Shown: positions 1-5,911, counted from the first letter of the stretch. The stretch: 7,689 bases of DNA from an archaeon (GCA_029932835.1 JAOZPI010000001.1:1-7689); one strand, 5' to 3'. Notes: generated by a model from the letters alone, not told the origin. Numbers and translations are program-made.

Positions 1-531
1 AACGCCGCACATATCCGCGGCTATTATGGTAGCCACATCCAATTTCCCCCCAGCCTGTGGGGGAGTACAGACTATAACATCACTCACCCCAGCTAATTTG
101 GCAGGAATGGCAAGCATCAGCATCACTGAGGGGTAAACCGCTTTTCCTCCAGGAACATAAAGCCCGGCTCTTTCTAGAGGAACAAGGCGCCTGCCTACCT
201 CAACTCCTGGCTCTACCTCTATGCGGTATTCCTGCGGAATCTGCTTTTCGTGGAACTTCTCTATGTTTTTGTGTGCGTGTTTTATAGCCTTTAAGAGTCT
301 TGCATCAATGTGATTATAAGCCTCTTCAATCTCATGGGAGGTTACCTCCAGGGAGGAAAGAGCAACTCCGTCAAATCTTTTCGTATAGTCAAACAGGGCT
401 TCGTCTCCACGCTTCTTCACATCCTTTATTACTCTGGACACCTTGTCTTCTATGCTTAGGATCTCCTTCTCTGCCCTCTTCATAAATGCCTCAGAGACCT
501 CATCCACGGTTAGTATCGGAATTGTTTTCAT
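1..531 (-). CDS. hisD: Histidinol dehydrogenase, N-terminal 177 residues (cut by window edge)
   Basis: HisD oxidises L-histidinol to L-histidine in two NAD-dependent steps, the end of histidine synthesis, in the cytoplasm. The frame is open from the ATG at 531 to the first base of the window. It gives 177 residues, about 40% of the family's usual 420-430, so the catalytic C-terminal half lies outside. Recognisable family sequence includes RGDEAL and FDYTKRFDG near residues 41-55, the hallmark AGLYVPGGKAVYPS at 122-135, AIPAKLAGV at 141-149, and AADMCGV at the cut end, matching the family's AAxxCGV. It lies 9 bases after hisG on the same strand, and a strong ribosome site overlaps the hisG stop codon, so both are almost certainly co-transcribed. 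Identity is near certain; completeness of the gene cannot be judged. Confidence 0.96.
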   Translation of the reverse strand, partial: MKTIPILTVDEVSEAFMKRAEKEILSIEDKVSRVIKDVKKRGDEALFDYTKRFDGVALSSLEVTSHEIEEAYNHIDARLLKAIKHAHKNIEKFHEKQIPQEYRIEVEPGVEVGRRLVPLERAGLYVPGGKAVYPSVMLMLAIPAKLAGVSDVIVCTPPQAGGKLDVATIIAADMCGV

Positions 532-539
532 CGCAGATT

Positions 540-547
540 ATCACCTC
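540..547 (-). promoter_or_regulatory. Shine-Dalgarno site for hisD overlapping the hisG stop codon
   Basis: The minus strand reads GAGGTGAT, an 8-base match to the archaeal SD consensus AGGAGGTGAT, 8 bases before the hisD ATG. Its TGA is the stop codon of hisG, so ribosomes ending hisG finish on the site where hisD initiation starts. This supports translational coupling and fixes the hisD start. Confidence 0.85.
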
Positions 548-1470
548 ACCAAGCGTTCTATAGGCAATACCAGTATATCCCGTCCTCCAATTCCCTTCAA
601 CCCCTTTATCGTATCGAATATAGAGCTTTCATCAACTACCATCTGTGCCGCTATCCACCCTGGTTTATCCAGGCGTGTTATGGTTGGAGAGAAAAGACCA
701 CTACAAAGTTTTTCTAAGTCAGGGAGCCTCTTTTCTGGGAGATTCACTACGAGGTATTTCTTTCTCTGGGCTGACACCACCCCGTGTATTGCAAGGATCA
801 GGTCATCTAAGAGAGGGGTCCCGTAAGATGGGTTCTTTATTATAATTGCCTCCGATTCCAGAATGGTGGCGATAGGCCTAAGGCCGTGGGTTTTTAGTGT
901 GGAGCCGGTGGAAGTCAGGTCAACTATAACATCGGCAAGAGAGATCATTGGAGCGAGCTCCACAGCGCCGGACAACCTTACCAGTTCGGCCTTCTTTCCG
1001 ATCTTCCTAAAATAGGCCCTTGTCAAATTCACAAATTTCGTAGCAACACGGACGCCGTCCCTCAGATCTGAGACAGATCGTATAGCAGATTTATCCGGAC
1101 ATGCGAGGACAAGGGAGCAGTATCCGAAGTTTAGACCCATAACATCCTCCACTTTTGCCCTGCTCTCTCTGGCAATATCACGCCCTACAATCCCAATATC
1201 AGCAGCTCCCTCCTCTACGAAGCGAGGAATGTCCTCAACACGAATGGTGATAATATCAATGTCAGGGTTACCTGTTTTTATGAATAATGATTTCTCCTCG
1301 TTTGCCCCGATTCGGAGACCGGCATTTCTGAGCAAATCTATGGCTGGTTGCTTCAACCTCCCCTTGTTTGGTATAGCAATTCTAAGTTCTGGTTTGTTTG
1401 ATGCCATAGCAGAGCTGTTGCGGGATGTGGTCATCCTCCTAGATTTCGTTTTTTGTCCTTCGCTTTTCAT
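541..1470 (-). CDS. hisG: ATP phosphoribosyltransferase, long form
   Basis: HisG joins ATP and PRPP to make phosphoribosyl-ATP, the first committed step of histidine synthesis, usually feedback-inhibited by histidine. Visible motifs are IPNKGRL at residues 33-39, the VEEGAADIGIVGRD strand-loop at 85-98, and the PRPP-binding loop DLTSTGSTLKTHGL at 184-197. A C-terminal regulatory, ACT-like domain covers roughly 235-309 and ends in VLPIERLV. This is the long form, which does not need the HisZ partner. The chosen ATG overlaps the hisS stop as ATGA and has a weak AGGA ahead of it. It gives a basic, low-complexity N-terminal extension before the conserved core starts near residue 29. Methionines 13 and 22 are alternative starts, and an AGGAGG abuts codon 13 with no spacer. 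The function is clear; the start is uncertain. Confidence 0.95.
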   Translation of the reverse strand: MKSEGQKTKSRRMTTSRNSSAMASNKPELRIAIPNKGRLKQPAIDLLRNAGLRIGANEEKSLFIKTGNPDIDIITIRVEDIPRFVEEGAADIGIVGRDIARESRAKVEDVMGLNFGYCSLVLACPDKSAIRSVSDLRDGVRVATKFVNLTRAYFRKIGKKAELVRLSGAVELAPMISLADVIVDLTSTGSTLKTHGLRPIATILESEAIIIKNPSYGTPLLDDLILAIHGVVSAQRKKYLVVNLPEKRLPDLEKLCSGLFSPTITRLDKPGWIAAQMVVDESSIFDTIKGLKGIGGRDILVLPIERLVR

Positions 1471-2750
1471 TTTTTCCTAGTTTCAGCCTTATTTTCTGAC
1501 TGGAGCTCTTTGATCACACCTACGATCTCCCCTCTCTGTACCTCCTTCTGTTCCCCGGTTAACATATTTCTCAGTGTAACCACGCCAGAAGAGAGACCTC
1601 TAGAGCCCACTATCAGAACTAGCGACGCTGCTGTCTTCCCTGCATACTTCAATTGATTTGATATGTTTCTGTTCATGATGTCCGCCTCGGCTGGTATCCC
1701 TGCACTCCGGAGATCCTGAAGGATCTTGTAGGCTCCCCTTCTGCTTCTGGGATCTGCATTAGCAACATACACACGGAGGCCCCTGCCATCAGGCAGTGTC
1801 CCCTCCTCTCGCATAACCTCGATTATCCTTTCTATCCCAAGACTGATTCCCACCCCCGGTATGTTCTTCCCAGCCATTTGCGATATAAGTGTATCATACC
1901 TCCCCCCACCTGCAATAGCGCCATAGGGACCAAGGGATACCTCAAATATGGGGCCGGTGTAGTAGTCCAACCCACGCACCATAGAAAGATCCAAGGTCAA
2001 AAATTTTTGATAATCAGATCCGTAGTTCAGAAGAAGGTTTTCCACCTCTTCTAGCTCACTAAGGCCACTATTCTCGCCTATAAGCTCCCTCACGGAGTCG
2101 AGAGTGTCCAAGCTTAGTATAGAAAAAAGGTTCTCGCTGTCTAGTCCCAGGGCCTCAAGACCCCTTCGCACTACTTCTTCTCCCTGTTTATCAAGCTTGT
2201 CCAAAAGGCGGAGGAACTCCAACTCCTTTTGAGGAGGTATTTCCAATTTTTTCAAGATCGCTGAGAGGAGCTTTCTGCTGTTTATCTTGAATTCAAATTT
2301 TTTTATACCGATGGCCCTAAGAGAGTCGATAGCACAGGCTATTATCTCAGCGTCGGCCTGCATATCAGACGAACCGAGGATGTCAATATCACACTGCCAA
2401 AATTCGCGGTATCTCCCCCTTTGAGGACGATCAAATCTCCACACCCTAGAAATGCAATAGCGCTTGAAGGGGAGAGGAAGCTGATTCATCGCCGCAACAC
2501 GAACAAGAGGGACTGTGAGGTCGTATCGAAGGGCTAGTTTTCTGCCACCAAGATCCTCAAATTTGTATATCAGTTTTTCTTCATCACCGTACTTGCCCTC
2601 CAGTACCTCGGCGTATTCAAACGCTGGAGTTTCAAGAGGGGAGAATCCATAGAGCTCAAAGGTATCCCTAATTTTATCAATCAGGGCCTGTCTCCTTCGC
2701 ATTTCCTCAGGGAGAAAATCACGCGTACCTGGTGGTGTTTCCAGCTTCAT
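1467..2750 (-). CDS. hisS: Histidyl-tRNA synthetase
   Basis: This class II synthetase attaches histidine to tRNA-His. The 427 residues match the family's usual 410-430. The N-terminus TPPGTRDFLPEE (residues 5-16) is typical. Motif 2 spans 102-121 with RFDRPQRGRYREFWQ. The histidine-specific RGLDYYTG lies at 259-266 with the key arginine at 259. AGGGRYD is at 280-286, and motif 3, GVGISLGIERI, at 299-309. The C-terminal anticodon-binding domain runs from about 325 to 415. All catalytic signatures are intact, which argues against the inactive paralogue HisZ even though the gene precedes hisG and hisD as hisZ does in some bacteria. It has no SD of its own. Its ATG overlaps the stop of the upstream regulator (ATGA, 2747-2750), and its stop overlaps the hisG start in the same way, so translation is probably coupled across all three genes. 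Confidence 0.97.
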   Translation of the reverse strand: MKLETPPGTRDFLPEEMRRRQALIDKIRDTFELYGFSPLETPAFEYAEVLEGKYGDEEKLIYKFEDLGGRKLALRYDLTVPLVRVAAMNQLPLPFKRYCISRVWRFDRPQRGRYREFWQCDIDILGSSDMQADAEIIACAIDSLRAIGIKKFEFKINSRKLLSAILKKLEIPPQKELEFLRLLDKLDKQGEEVVRRGLEALGLDSENLFSILSLDTLDSVRELIGENSGLSELEEVENLLLNYGSDYQKFLTLDLSMVRGLDYYTGPIFEVSLGPYGAIAGGGRYDTLISQMAGKNIPGVGISLGIERIIEVMREEGTLPDGRGLRVYVANADPRSRRGAYKILQDLRSAGIPAEADIMNRNISNQLKYAGKTAASLVLIVGSRGLSSGVVTLRNMLTGEQKEVQRGEIVGVIKELQSENKAETRKK

Positions 2751-3124
2751 TGTTGTAATCGTTCAACTTCATAGACGAAGTCCAACCTCCTTAATTTGTT
2801 GATGATATTACTAAAATCCTTGTCGTACTTCCCCGTAAGGCACCACTCCGCCTTCTTCTCTCTCTCAAGGCTTCTTGACTCGCTCATAATAATGTCAAAG
2901 CCCTCCCGCGATAGGATGCGGGCTATGCGCGCTAATGAACCTGGCACATCACTCATCACAATCCGCACACCGTAGACCTTTGTGTCTGGGATAGGGGATA
3001 TAAGAGCTCCACCCTTATTTACCGCTATAACAACCTCCATGCCTGTCTCTAGGCCTACCGCTCTGCGAATGCTTAGGGGAATAAGGAGTCTTCCCTTTTC
3101 GTCTATTTTGCCAATTTCTTGCAT
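2747..3124 (-). CDS. AbrB/SpoVT-type DNA-binding domain fused to an ACT domain; probable regulator of the his operon
   Basis: This 125-residue protein has two recognisable parts. Residues 2-46 (KIDEKGRLLIPLSIRRAVGL, then EVVIAV and ALISP) form an AbrB/SpoVT swapped-hairpin DNA-binding domain, seen in transition regulators and antitoxins. Residues 50-123 form an ACT domain: a first strand VYGVRIVM, the DVPGSLARIARILSREGFDI turn and helix at 59-78, and later strands KAEWCLTGKY and FVYEVERL. ACT domains commonly bind amino acids. The gene is first in the hisS-hisG-hisD unit and overlaps hisS by ATGA. I infer an amino-acid-responsive regulator, perhaps binding histidine and controlling its own operon. 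A perfect inverted repeat lies just before its start codon. No toxin gene is adjacent, which argues against an antitoxin. The domain assignments are solid; ligand and targets are inference. Confidence 0.85.
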   Translation of the reverse strand: MQEIGKIDEKGRLLIPLSIRRAVGLETGMEVVIAVNKGGALISPIPDTKVYGVRIVMSDVPGSLARIARILSREGFDIIMSESRSLEREKKAEWCLTGKYDKDFSNIINKLRRLDFVYEVERLQQ

Positions 3125-3126
3125 TT

Positions 3127-3150
3127 TAAGTGGGATTTTTTTCCCACTTA
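3127..3150. repeat. Perfect 9-bp inverted repeat before the AbrB-ACT start codon; operator or mRNA hairpin
   Basis: Arms TAAGTGGGA (3127-3135) and TCCCACTTA (3142-3150) are exact reverse complements separated by six T (plus strand). The repeat ends two bases before the ATG of the AbrB-ACT gene on the minus strand. If the box at 3166-3173 is the TATA box for that gene, transcription would start inside the repeat, so a protein bound there would block initiation. If transcription starts further upstream, the RNA would form a stable hairpin between an AGGAGGT (3160-3166) and the ATG. Both readings are inference; the repeat itself is directly visible. Confidence 0.75.
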
Positions 3151-3154
3151 TTTT

Positions 3155-3164
3155 GAGGTACCTC
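3155..3164. promoter_or_regulatory. 10-bp perfect palindrome next to the TATA-like box
   Basis: GAGGTACCTC is fully self-complementary and lies between the 9-bp inverted repeat and the TATA-like box in the divergent abrB-ACT/yjbQ promoter. It could be a second operator. Alternatively, on the minus strand it is partly an SD-like AGGAGGT (3160-3166) 35 bases before the ATG. Neither role is shown. Confidence 0.4.
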
Positions 3165-3165
3165 C

Positions 3166-3173
3166 TATAAAAA
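3166..3173. promoter_or_regulatory. Shared TATA-like box of the divergent promoter
   Basis: TATAAAAA on the plus strand reads TTTTTATA on the minus strand, so it resembles an archaeal TATA box both ways. On the minus strand it is preceded by an A-rich stretch (AAACAAAAAG) suited to a TFB recognition element, favouring the his operon direction. Starts about 25 bases away would fall near 3144 (his operon) and 3195 (yjbQ, giving a leader of about 25 bases). Confidence 0.5.
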
Positions 3174-3219
3174 CTTTTTGTTTTGTTTTCATCTAAACTG
3201 AGAGTAGAAGCAAAAGACT

Positions 3220-3639
3220 ATGGGAGTAAAAACCAGTGAGATTGTGGTGGATACGAGGGGCAGGGGGGATATGGTTGATATTAGCCAGAAGGTGGAGGAG
3301 GTAGTAAAGGGCTCCAAAATTTCTGAGGGGATCGTGAATATTTTTGTACACGGCTCAACAGCCTCGGTTTCAACAGTTGAGTACGAACCTGGCCTCCTTA
3401 AGGATGTACCTAGAGCCTTGGAGAGGATAGCCCCGTACGGACCAGATTATGCACACCACGACACATGGCACGACGACAATGGAGCCAGTCACGTAAGGGC
3501 GACAATTATGGGGCCAGGAATTACAGTCCCCGTCAAGGGGAGAAAACTAGTATTGGGAACGTGGCAACAGATAGTTCTGATAGACCATGACACCAGACCA
3601 AGGAGTAGGAGAGTAGTGGTTACAGTGGTGGGAGAATGA
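3220..3639 (+). CDS. yjbQ: YjbQ/UPF0047 family protein (possible thiamine phosphate synthase activity)
   Basis: This is a small, single-domain family found across bacteria and archaea. Members have been linked to a weak, secondary thiamine-phosphate synthase activity, but the main role is unsettled. The 139 residues match the usual 130-140. Family features visible are the FVHGSTASVSTVEYEPGL segment at 42-59, the His/Asp-rich HHDTWHDDNGASH at 79-91, MGPGITVPVKGRKLVLGTWQQIVLIDHD at 97-124 with the typical GTWQQI, and the RPRSRRV end. The clustered histidines (44, 80, 84, 91) suggest metal or phosphate binding. It is transcribed away from the his operon from the shared divergent region and has no clear SD. 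No thiamine genes are nearby, so context gives no support for that role. Confidence 0.92.
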   Translation: MGVKTSEIVVDTRGRGDMVDISQKVEEVVKGSKISEGIVNIFVHGSTASVSTVEYEPGLLKDVPRALERIAPYGPDYAHHDTWHDDNGASHVRATIMGPGITVPVKGRKLVLGTWQQIVLIDHDTRPRSRRVVVTVVGE

Positions 3640-3648
3640 GAAATAGAG

Positions 3649-3696
3649 AATAAGGGAGTTAAAAGAGAAAATAAGGGAACTAAAAGGGAGTTAAAA
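3649..3696. repeat. Short imperfect direct repeat, purine-rich
   Basis: AATAAGGGAGTTAAAAG (3649-3665) recurs 21 bases later as AATAAGGGAACTAAAAG (3670-3686), matching at 15 of 17 positions. A third partial copy, AAGGGAGTTAAAA (3684-3696), is identical to 13 bases of the first. It lies between convergent genes, probably a local duplication within a terminator. Confidence 0.7.
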
Positions 3697-3697
3697 A
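3661..3697 (-). terminator. Probable T-run terminators of the enolase transcript
   Basis: On the minus strand this stretch has T runs of 4-5 (TTTTTAAC, CCCTTTTAG, CTCTTTTAAC), the pattern that ends archaeal transcripts without a hairpin. An earlier T5 run, CCTTTTTATT at about 3770-3779, is another candidate. They lie 100-220 bases after the enolase stop. Confidence 0.45.
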
Positions 3698-3816
3698 CGC
3701 CGCCTGCGCCTGCCTTTTCTGTCTGATTCGAACCCCCTGCTTGAACTTTAGACTGGGAGGAAGGGGGGGAATAAAAAGGTGCCGACGCATCTGCAAACCC
3801 AGCTTTACGCCAAGGT

Positions 3817-3842
3817 TTCTCCAGTGTGCTTCACTAGGAGAA
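3817..3842. other. Hairpin downstream of enolase
   Basis: TTCTCCAGTG (3817-3826) pairs with CACT-A-GGAGAA (3832-3842), giving a 10-bp stem with one bulged A at 3836 and a 5-base loop. It is about 37 bases after the enolase stop on the minus strand and is not followed directly by a T run, so it looks like a 3' untranslated structure or part of a small RNA, not a classic terminator. Confidence 0.5.
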
Positions 3843-3878
3843 TGGGGACGGGTCCTGCCCGGGCCGTAGGTATTGTAT

Positions 3879-5156
3879 TTAAATCGTGCCTCCATATTTT
3901 GACCTCGTTCCAAGATGCTCCTCTATGCGCAGAAGTCGATTGTATTTTGCGTTCCTGTCGCTCCTTGCAGGTGCTCCAAACTTGCTTTGACCCGTGGTCG
4001 CACCAACGACCAAATCGGCGATAAAAGAATCCTCTGTCTCGCCACTGCGATGGGATACAACAGCAGTCCAACCAGCCTTGTAAGCCATCTTTATGGCGTC
4101 TAGTGTCTCGCTTATGGTGCCTATCTGGTTTGGTTTTATTAGAACAGAGTTTGCCGCCCGTAGATCTATAGCCCTTTGTATTCTCTTTGTGTTGGTTACT
4201 AGGAGATCGTCCCCAACTATTTGTATCTTACTTCCCAGCTTCTTCGTTAATTCAATCCATCCGTCCCAGTCATCTTCAGCCATGCCGTCTTCCAGAGATA
4301 TTATTGGATAGGAAGAAACCAAGTCTGTGTAGAAGTCCACCATTTCTCCAGACTGCATCTCCTGTTCTCCAATCCTATAGACCCCATCATAAAAGAACTC
4401 GGAGGAAGCTGGGTCTAGGGCAAATTTTATCTCCCTTGTGCTATAACCCGCCTTCTCGATGGCCTTTATCACAAGTTCAAGACGATCTCTGACGTTGTCT
4501 ATTGGGGGTACAAACCCTCCCTCATCACCTATCAAAGTCCCGCGTGCCCCAAACCTCTCCTTTAGCAGGGACTTTAGGCTGTGATATGTTTCAGAAGCCA
4601 TCTGGATCGCCTCTGCAAAATTCTTGACACCCACTGGCATTATCATGTGCTCCTGTATATCATTCTCCTGCCCAGCGTGCCTTCCGCCGTTTATGATATT
4701 TAGCTGGGGGACGGGAAGGACACTATCTCCAAAGCCGCCCATAGCCCTTATATACTCATAAAGCCACAATCCCTCACTCGCTGCTCCAGCCCTGCAGACG
4801 CACATGGAAACAGGCAGGATGGCATTTGCCCCCAACCTTGATTTATTCTCTGTCCCATCCAGCTCTATCATCACTTTATCAACACTTCTCTGATCTGAGA
4901 TCTCCATTCCGATGAGCCTCGGAGCGATTATCTTGTTCACATTCCCCACCGCCTTTTTTACTCCCTTTCCCATATACCTGCTCCCTCCATCCCGAAGCTC
5001 CAAAGCCTCATGAACGCCTGCGGAAGCACCACTTGGCACCATAGAGCGAAAAGTGCCATCATCAGTCTGTAGCTCTGCCTCTACAGTTGGATTTCCCCGG
5101 GAGTCCAGAACCTCCCTTGCCGTTATGGATCTTATTGTGGCCATTTTTCGATTCAC
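3879..5156 (-). CDS. eno: Enolase (2-phosphoglycerate dehydratase)
   Basis: Enolase interconverts 2-phosphoglycerate and phosphoenolpyruvate in glycolysis and gluconeogenesis. The 425 residues fit the family. Visible are SRGNPT at 19-24, the mobile loop SGASAGVHEA at 42-51 (commonly SGASTG), NGGRHAG at 156-162, and GDEGGF at 210-215 with catalytic Glu212. Metal ligands are Asp248, Glu289 (SLEDG) and Asp316 (GDDL). The catalytic lysine is Lys341 in LIKPNQIGT, followed by SHRSGETED at 368-376 and the end AKYNRLLRIEEHL. GQSKFGAP (389-396) replaces the more usual GQIKTGAP. The start is GTG at 5156 or ATG at 5144 (residue 5, MATIRSI); the ATG matches family N-termini better. Neither has an SD. It follows pyrF after 36-48 bases on the same strand, so the two may share a transcript. 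It is not in the common archaeal rpoK-eno-rps2 setting. Confidence 0.97.
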   Translation of the reverse strand: MNRKMATIRSITAREVLDSRGNPTVEAELQTDDGTFRSMVPSGASAGVHEALELRDGGSRYMGKGVKKAVGNVNKIIAPRLIGMEISDQRSVDKVMIELDGTENKSRLGANAILPVSMCVCRAGAASEGLWLYEYIRAMGGFGDSVLPVPQLNIINGGRHAGQENDIQEHMIMPVGVKNFAEAIQMASETYHSLKSLLKERFGARGTLIGDEGGFVPPIDNVRDRLELVIKAIEKAGYSTREIKFALDPASSEFFYDGVYRIGEQEMQSGEMVDFYTDLVSSYPIISLEDGMAEDDWDGWIELTKKLGSKIQIVGDDLLVTNTKRIQRAIDLRAANSVLIKPNQIGTISETLDAIKMAYKAGWTAVVSHRSGETEDSFIADLVVGATTGQSKFGAPARSDRNAKYNRLLRIEEHLGTRSKYGGTI

Positions 5157-5192
5157 GATTATTTATGTGTCGTTTATTTTGGGGGTTATGGA

Positions 5193-5882
5193 TTAAAGCT
5201 GTGATATAATCTTTTTTGCTGCAGCCTCCATATCGGCAGAGTTGTATATAGCTCGCCCTACGATGACATGCCACCTCTCGCCAGCAGCCCTTCCAGAATC
5301 CGTTATCTCGCCTCCTTGAGAGATTAAACCAGGAGAATAGAAAACTGAGTCTGGGAACATCTCCCGATAGTGCCGTATTCTCTCCACCCTGTTTCCAGGG
5401 ACTACAAGGTCCCGCACGCCTAGATCTATCGCCATTCTATATATCTCTTCTGGAGCTGATTCCCGAATCCATCCCCCCTCTGATTCAAGGTAGGCCCGAT
5501 GGGTCATTTCGCCTCCCACTATCACACCCAATCCCTTCTCCATAGAGGCCCGGATCCACGACTTCTCTGTCTCAGGTCCAGATTGAGGGAAGAGTATAAC
5601 AGCATCTACACCGGAGGACTGACAAACCTCCGCGAATACAGGACCCATCTCCGGGATATCAGTTGCTGCCTTTTGGTGATCGTAGATTATAGGCAGATCT
5701 GTTTTATCTCGAATGGTGTTACATACAGACAAAAGCCCGTATCTTGCCACAAGAGAGAAGCCAATTTTATAAGCACCTATCTTATCCAAGTGAGAGGTGG
5801 CATCTATTATCCTCTCCAGTTCCTCCAAATCCGCAACATCACATGCGGGGATAAGGCTTCGCTGGTATTTTATTATCTCCAC
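5193..5882 (-). CDS. pyrF: Orotidine 5'-phosphate decarboxylase family protein with an atypical catalytic motif
   Basis: OMP decarboxylase converts OMP to UMP, the last step of pyrimidine synthesis, in a TIM barrel. The length of 229 residues is usual for the compact archaeal form. Support comes from the strand KIGFSL (39-44), the phosphate-binding SPGLISQGGE (183-192) and VGRAIY (208-213) with Arg210. The catalytic segment reads YDHQKAATDIPEMG (67-80). Canonical enzymes have Asp-x-Lys-x-x-Asp; here Asp68, Lys71 and Asp75 are spaced as if two residues were inserted. It may be a lineage variant of PyrF or a related barrel enzyme such as hexulose-phosphate synthase, though the C-terminal phosphate loop favours PyrF. 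The start is GTG at 5882 with no SD. A TATA box about 24 bases upstream predicts a leaderless transcript. Enolase follows on the same strand. Confidence 0.85.
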   Translation of the reverse strand: MEIIKYQRSLIPACDVADLEELERIIDATSHLDKIGAYKIGFSLVARYGLLSVCNTIRDKTDLPIIYDHQKAATDIPEMGPVFAEVCQSSGVDAVILFPQSGPETEKSWIRASMEKGLGVIVGGEMTHRAYLESEGGWIRESAPEEIYRMAIDLGVRDLVVPGNRVERIRHYREMFPDSVFYSPGLISQGGEITDSGRAAGERWHVIVGRAIYNSADMEAAAKKIISQL

Positions 5883-5900
5883 GATAATTTAACACAGTGG

Positions 5901-5911
5901 GATATAAATAG
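5901..5911. promoter_or_regulatory. Near-symmetric TATA box shared by pyrF and the divergent small-protein gene
   Basis: The plus strand reads GATATAAATAG, and the minus strand CTATTTATATC, a good archaeal TATA box in both directions. Its centre is about 24 bases from the pyrF GTG (5882) and about 27 bases from the ATG at 5933. Since archaeal transcription starts about 25 bases from the TATA centre, both mRNAs would begin at or within a few bases of their start codons, agreeing with the lack of SD sites. Confidence 0.65.

Larger units (their letters stand above)
3640..3878. other. Intergenic region between convergent yjbQ and enolase; no supported gene
   Basis: This 239-bp gap is purine-rich on the plus strand for its first 60 bases (the repeat at 3649-3696), then GC-rich. 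It holds a hairpin at 3817-3842 and a smaller GC hairpin, CGGG-N5-CCCG, at 3849-3861. A minus-strand open frame (3680-3898, from an ATG inside the enolase end) encodes a Pro/Arg-rich sequence resembling no family I know, with no conserved look. I found no tRNA T-arm that pairs. The region may be the enolase 3' untranslated region with terminators, or may hold an unrecognised RNA. Confidence 0.5.

Noticed and set aside
1467..2750. HisZ, the HisG regulatory subunit, instead of HisS
   Set aside because: All class II and histidine-specific motifs are intact, the anticodon-binding domain is present, and the neighbouring HisG is the long form.
2747..3124. AbrB domain as an antitoxin of a toxin-antitoxin pair
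   Set aside because: No small toxin gene is adjacent; the overlap partner is hisS, and the C-terminal ACT domain points to ligand sensing.
3127..3150. Inverted repeat with T6 as an intrinsic terminator
   Set aside because: It lies between divergent starts, so no gene ends there, and the T6 is the loop and not a 3' tail.
3715..3740. TTCGAAC/TTCGAAT resembling a tRNA T-loop
   Set aside because: On the minus strand GGTTCGAATC has the loop, but the flanking GGGG and AGAC cannot form a T stem, and no D-arm, anticodon arm or acceptor pairing was found.
3680..3913. Minus-strand 77-codon open frame overlapping the enolase 3' end
   Set aside because: The product is Pro/Arg-rich without a recognisable fold, starts inside enolase in another frame without a convincing ribosome site, and crosses the hairpin and repeat; it looks like chance.
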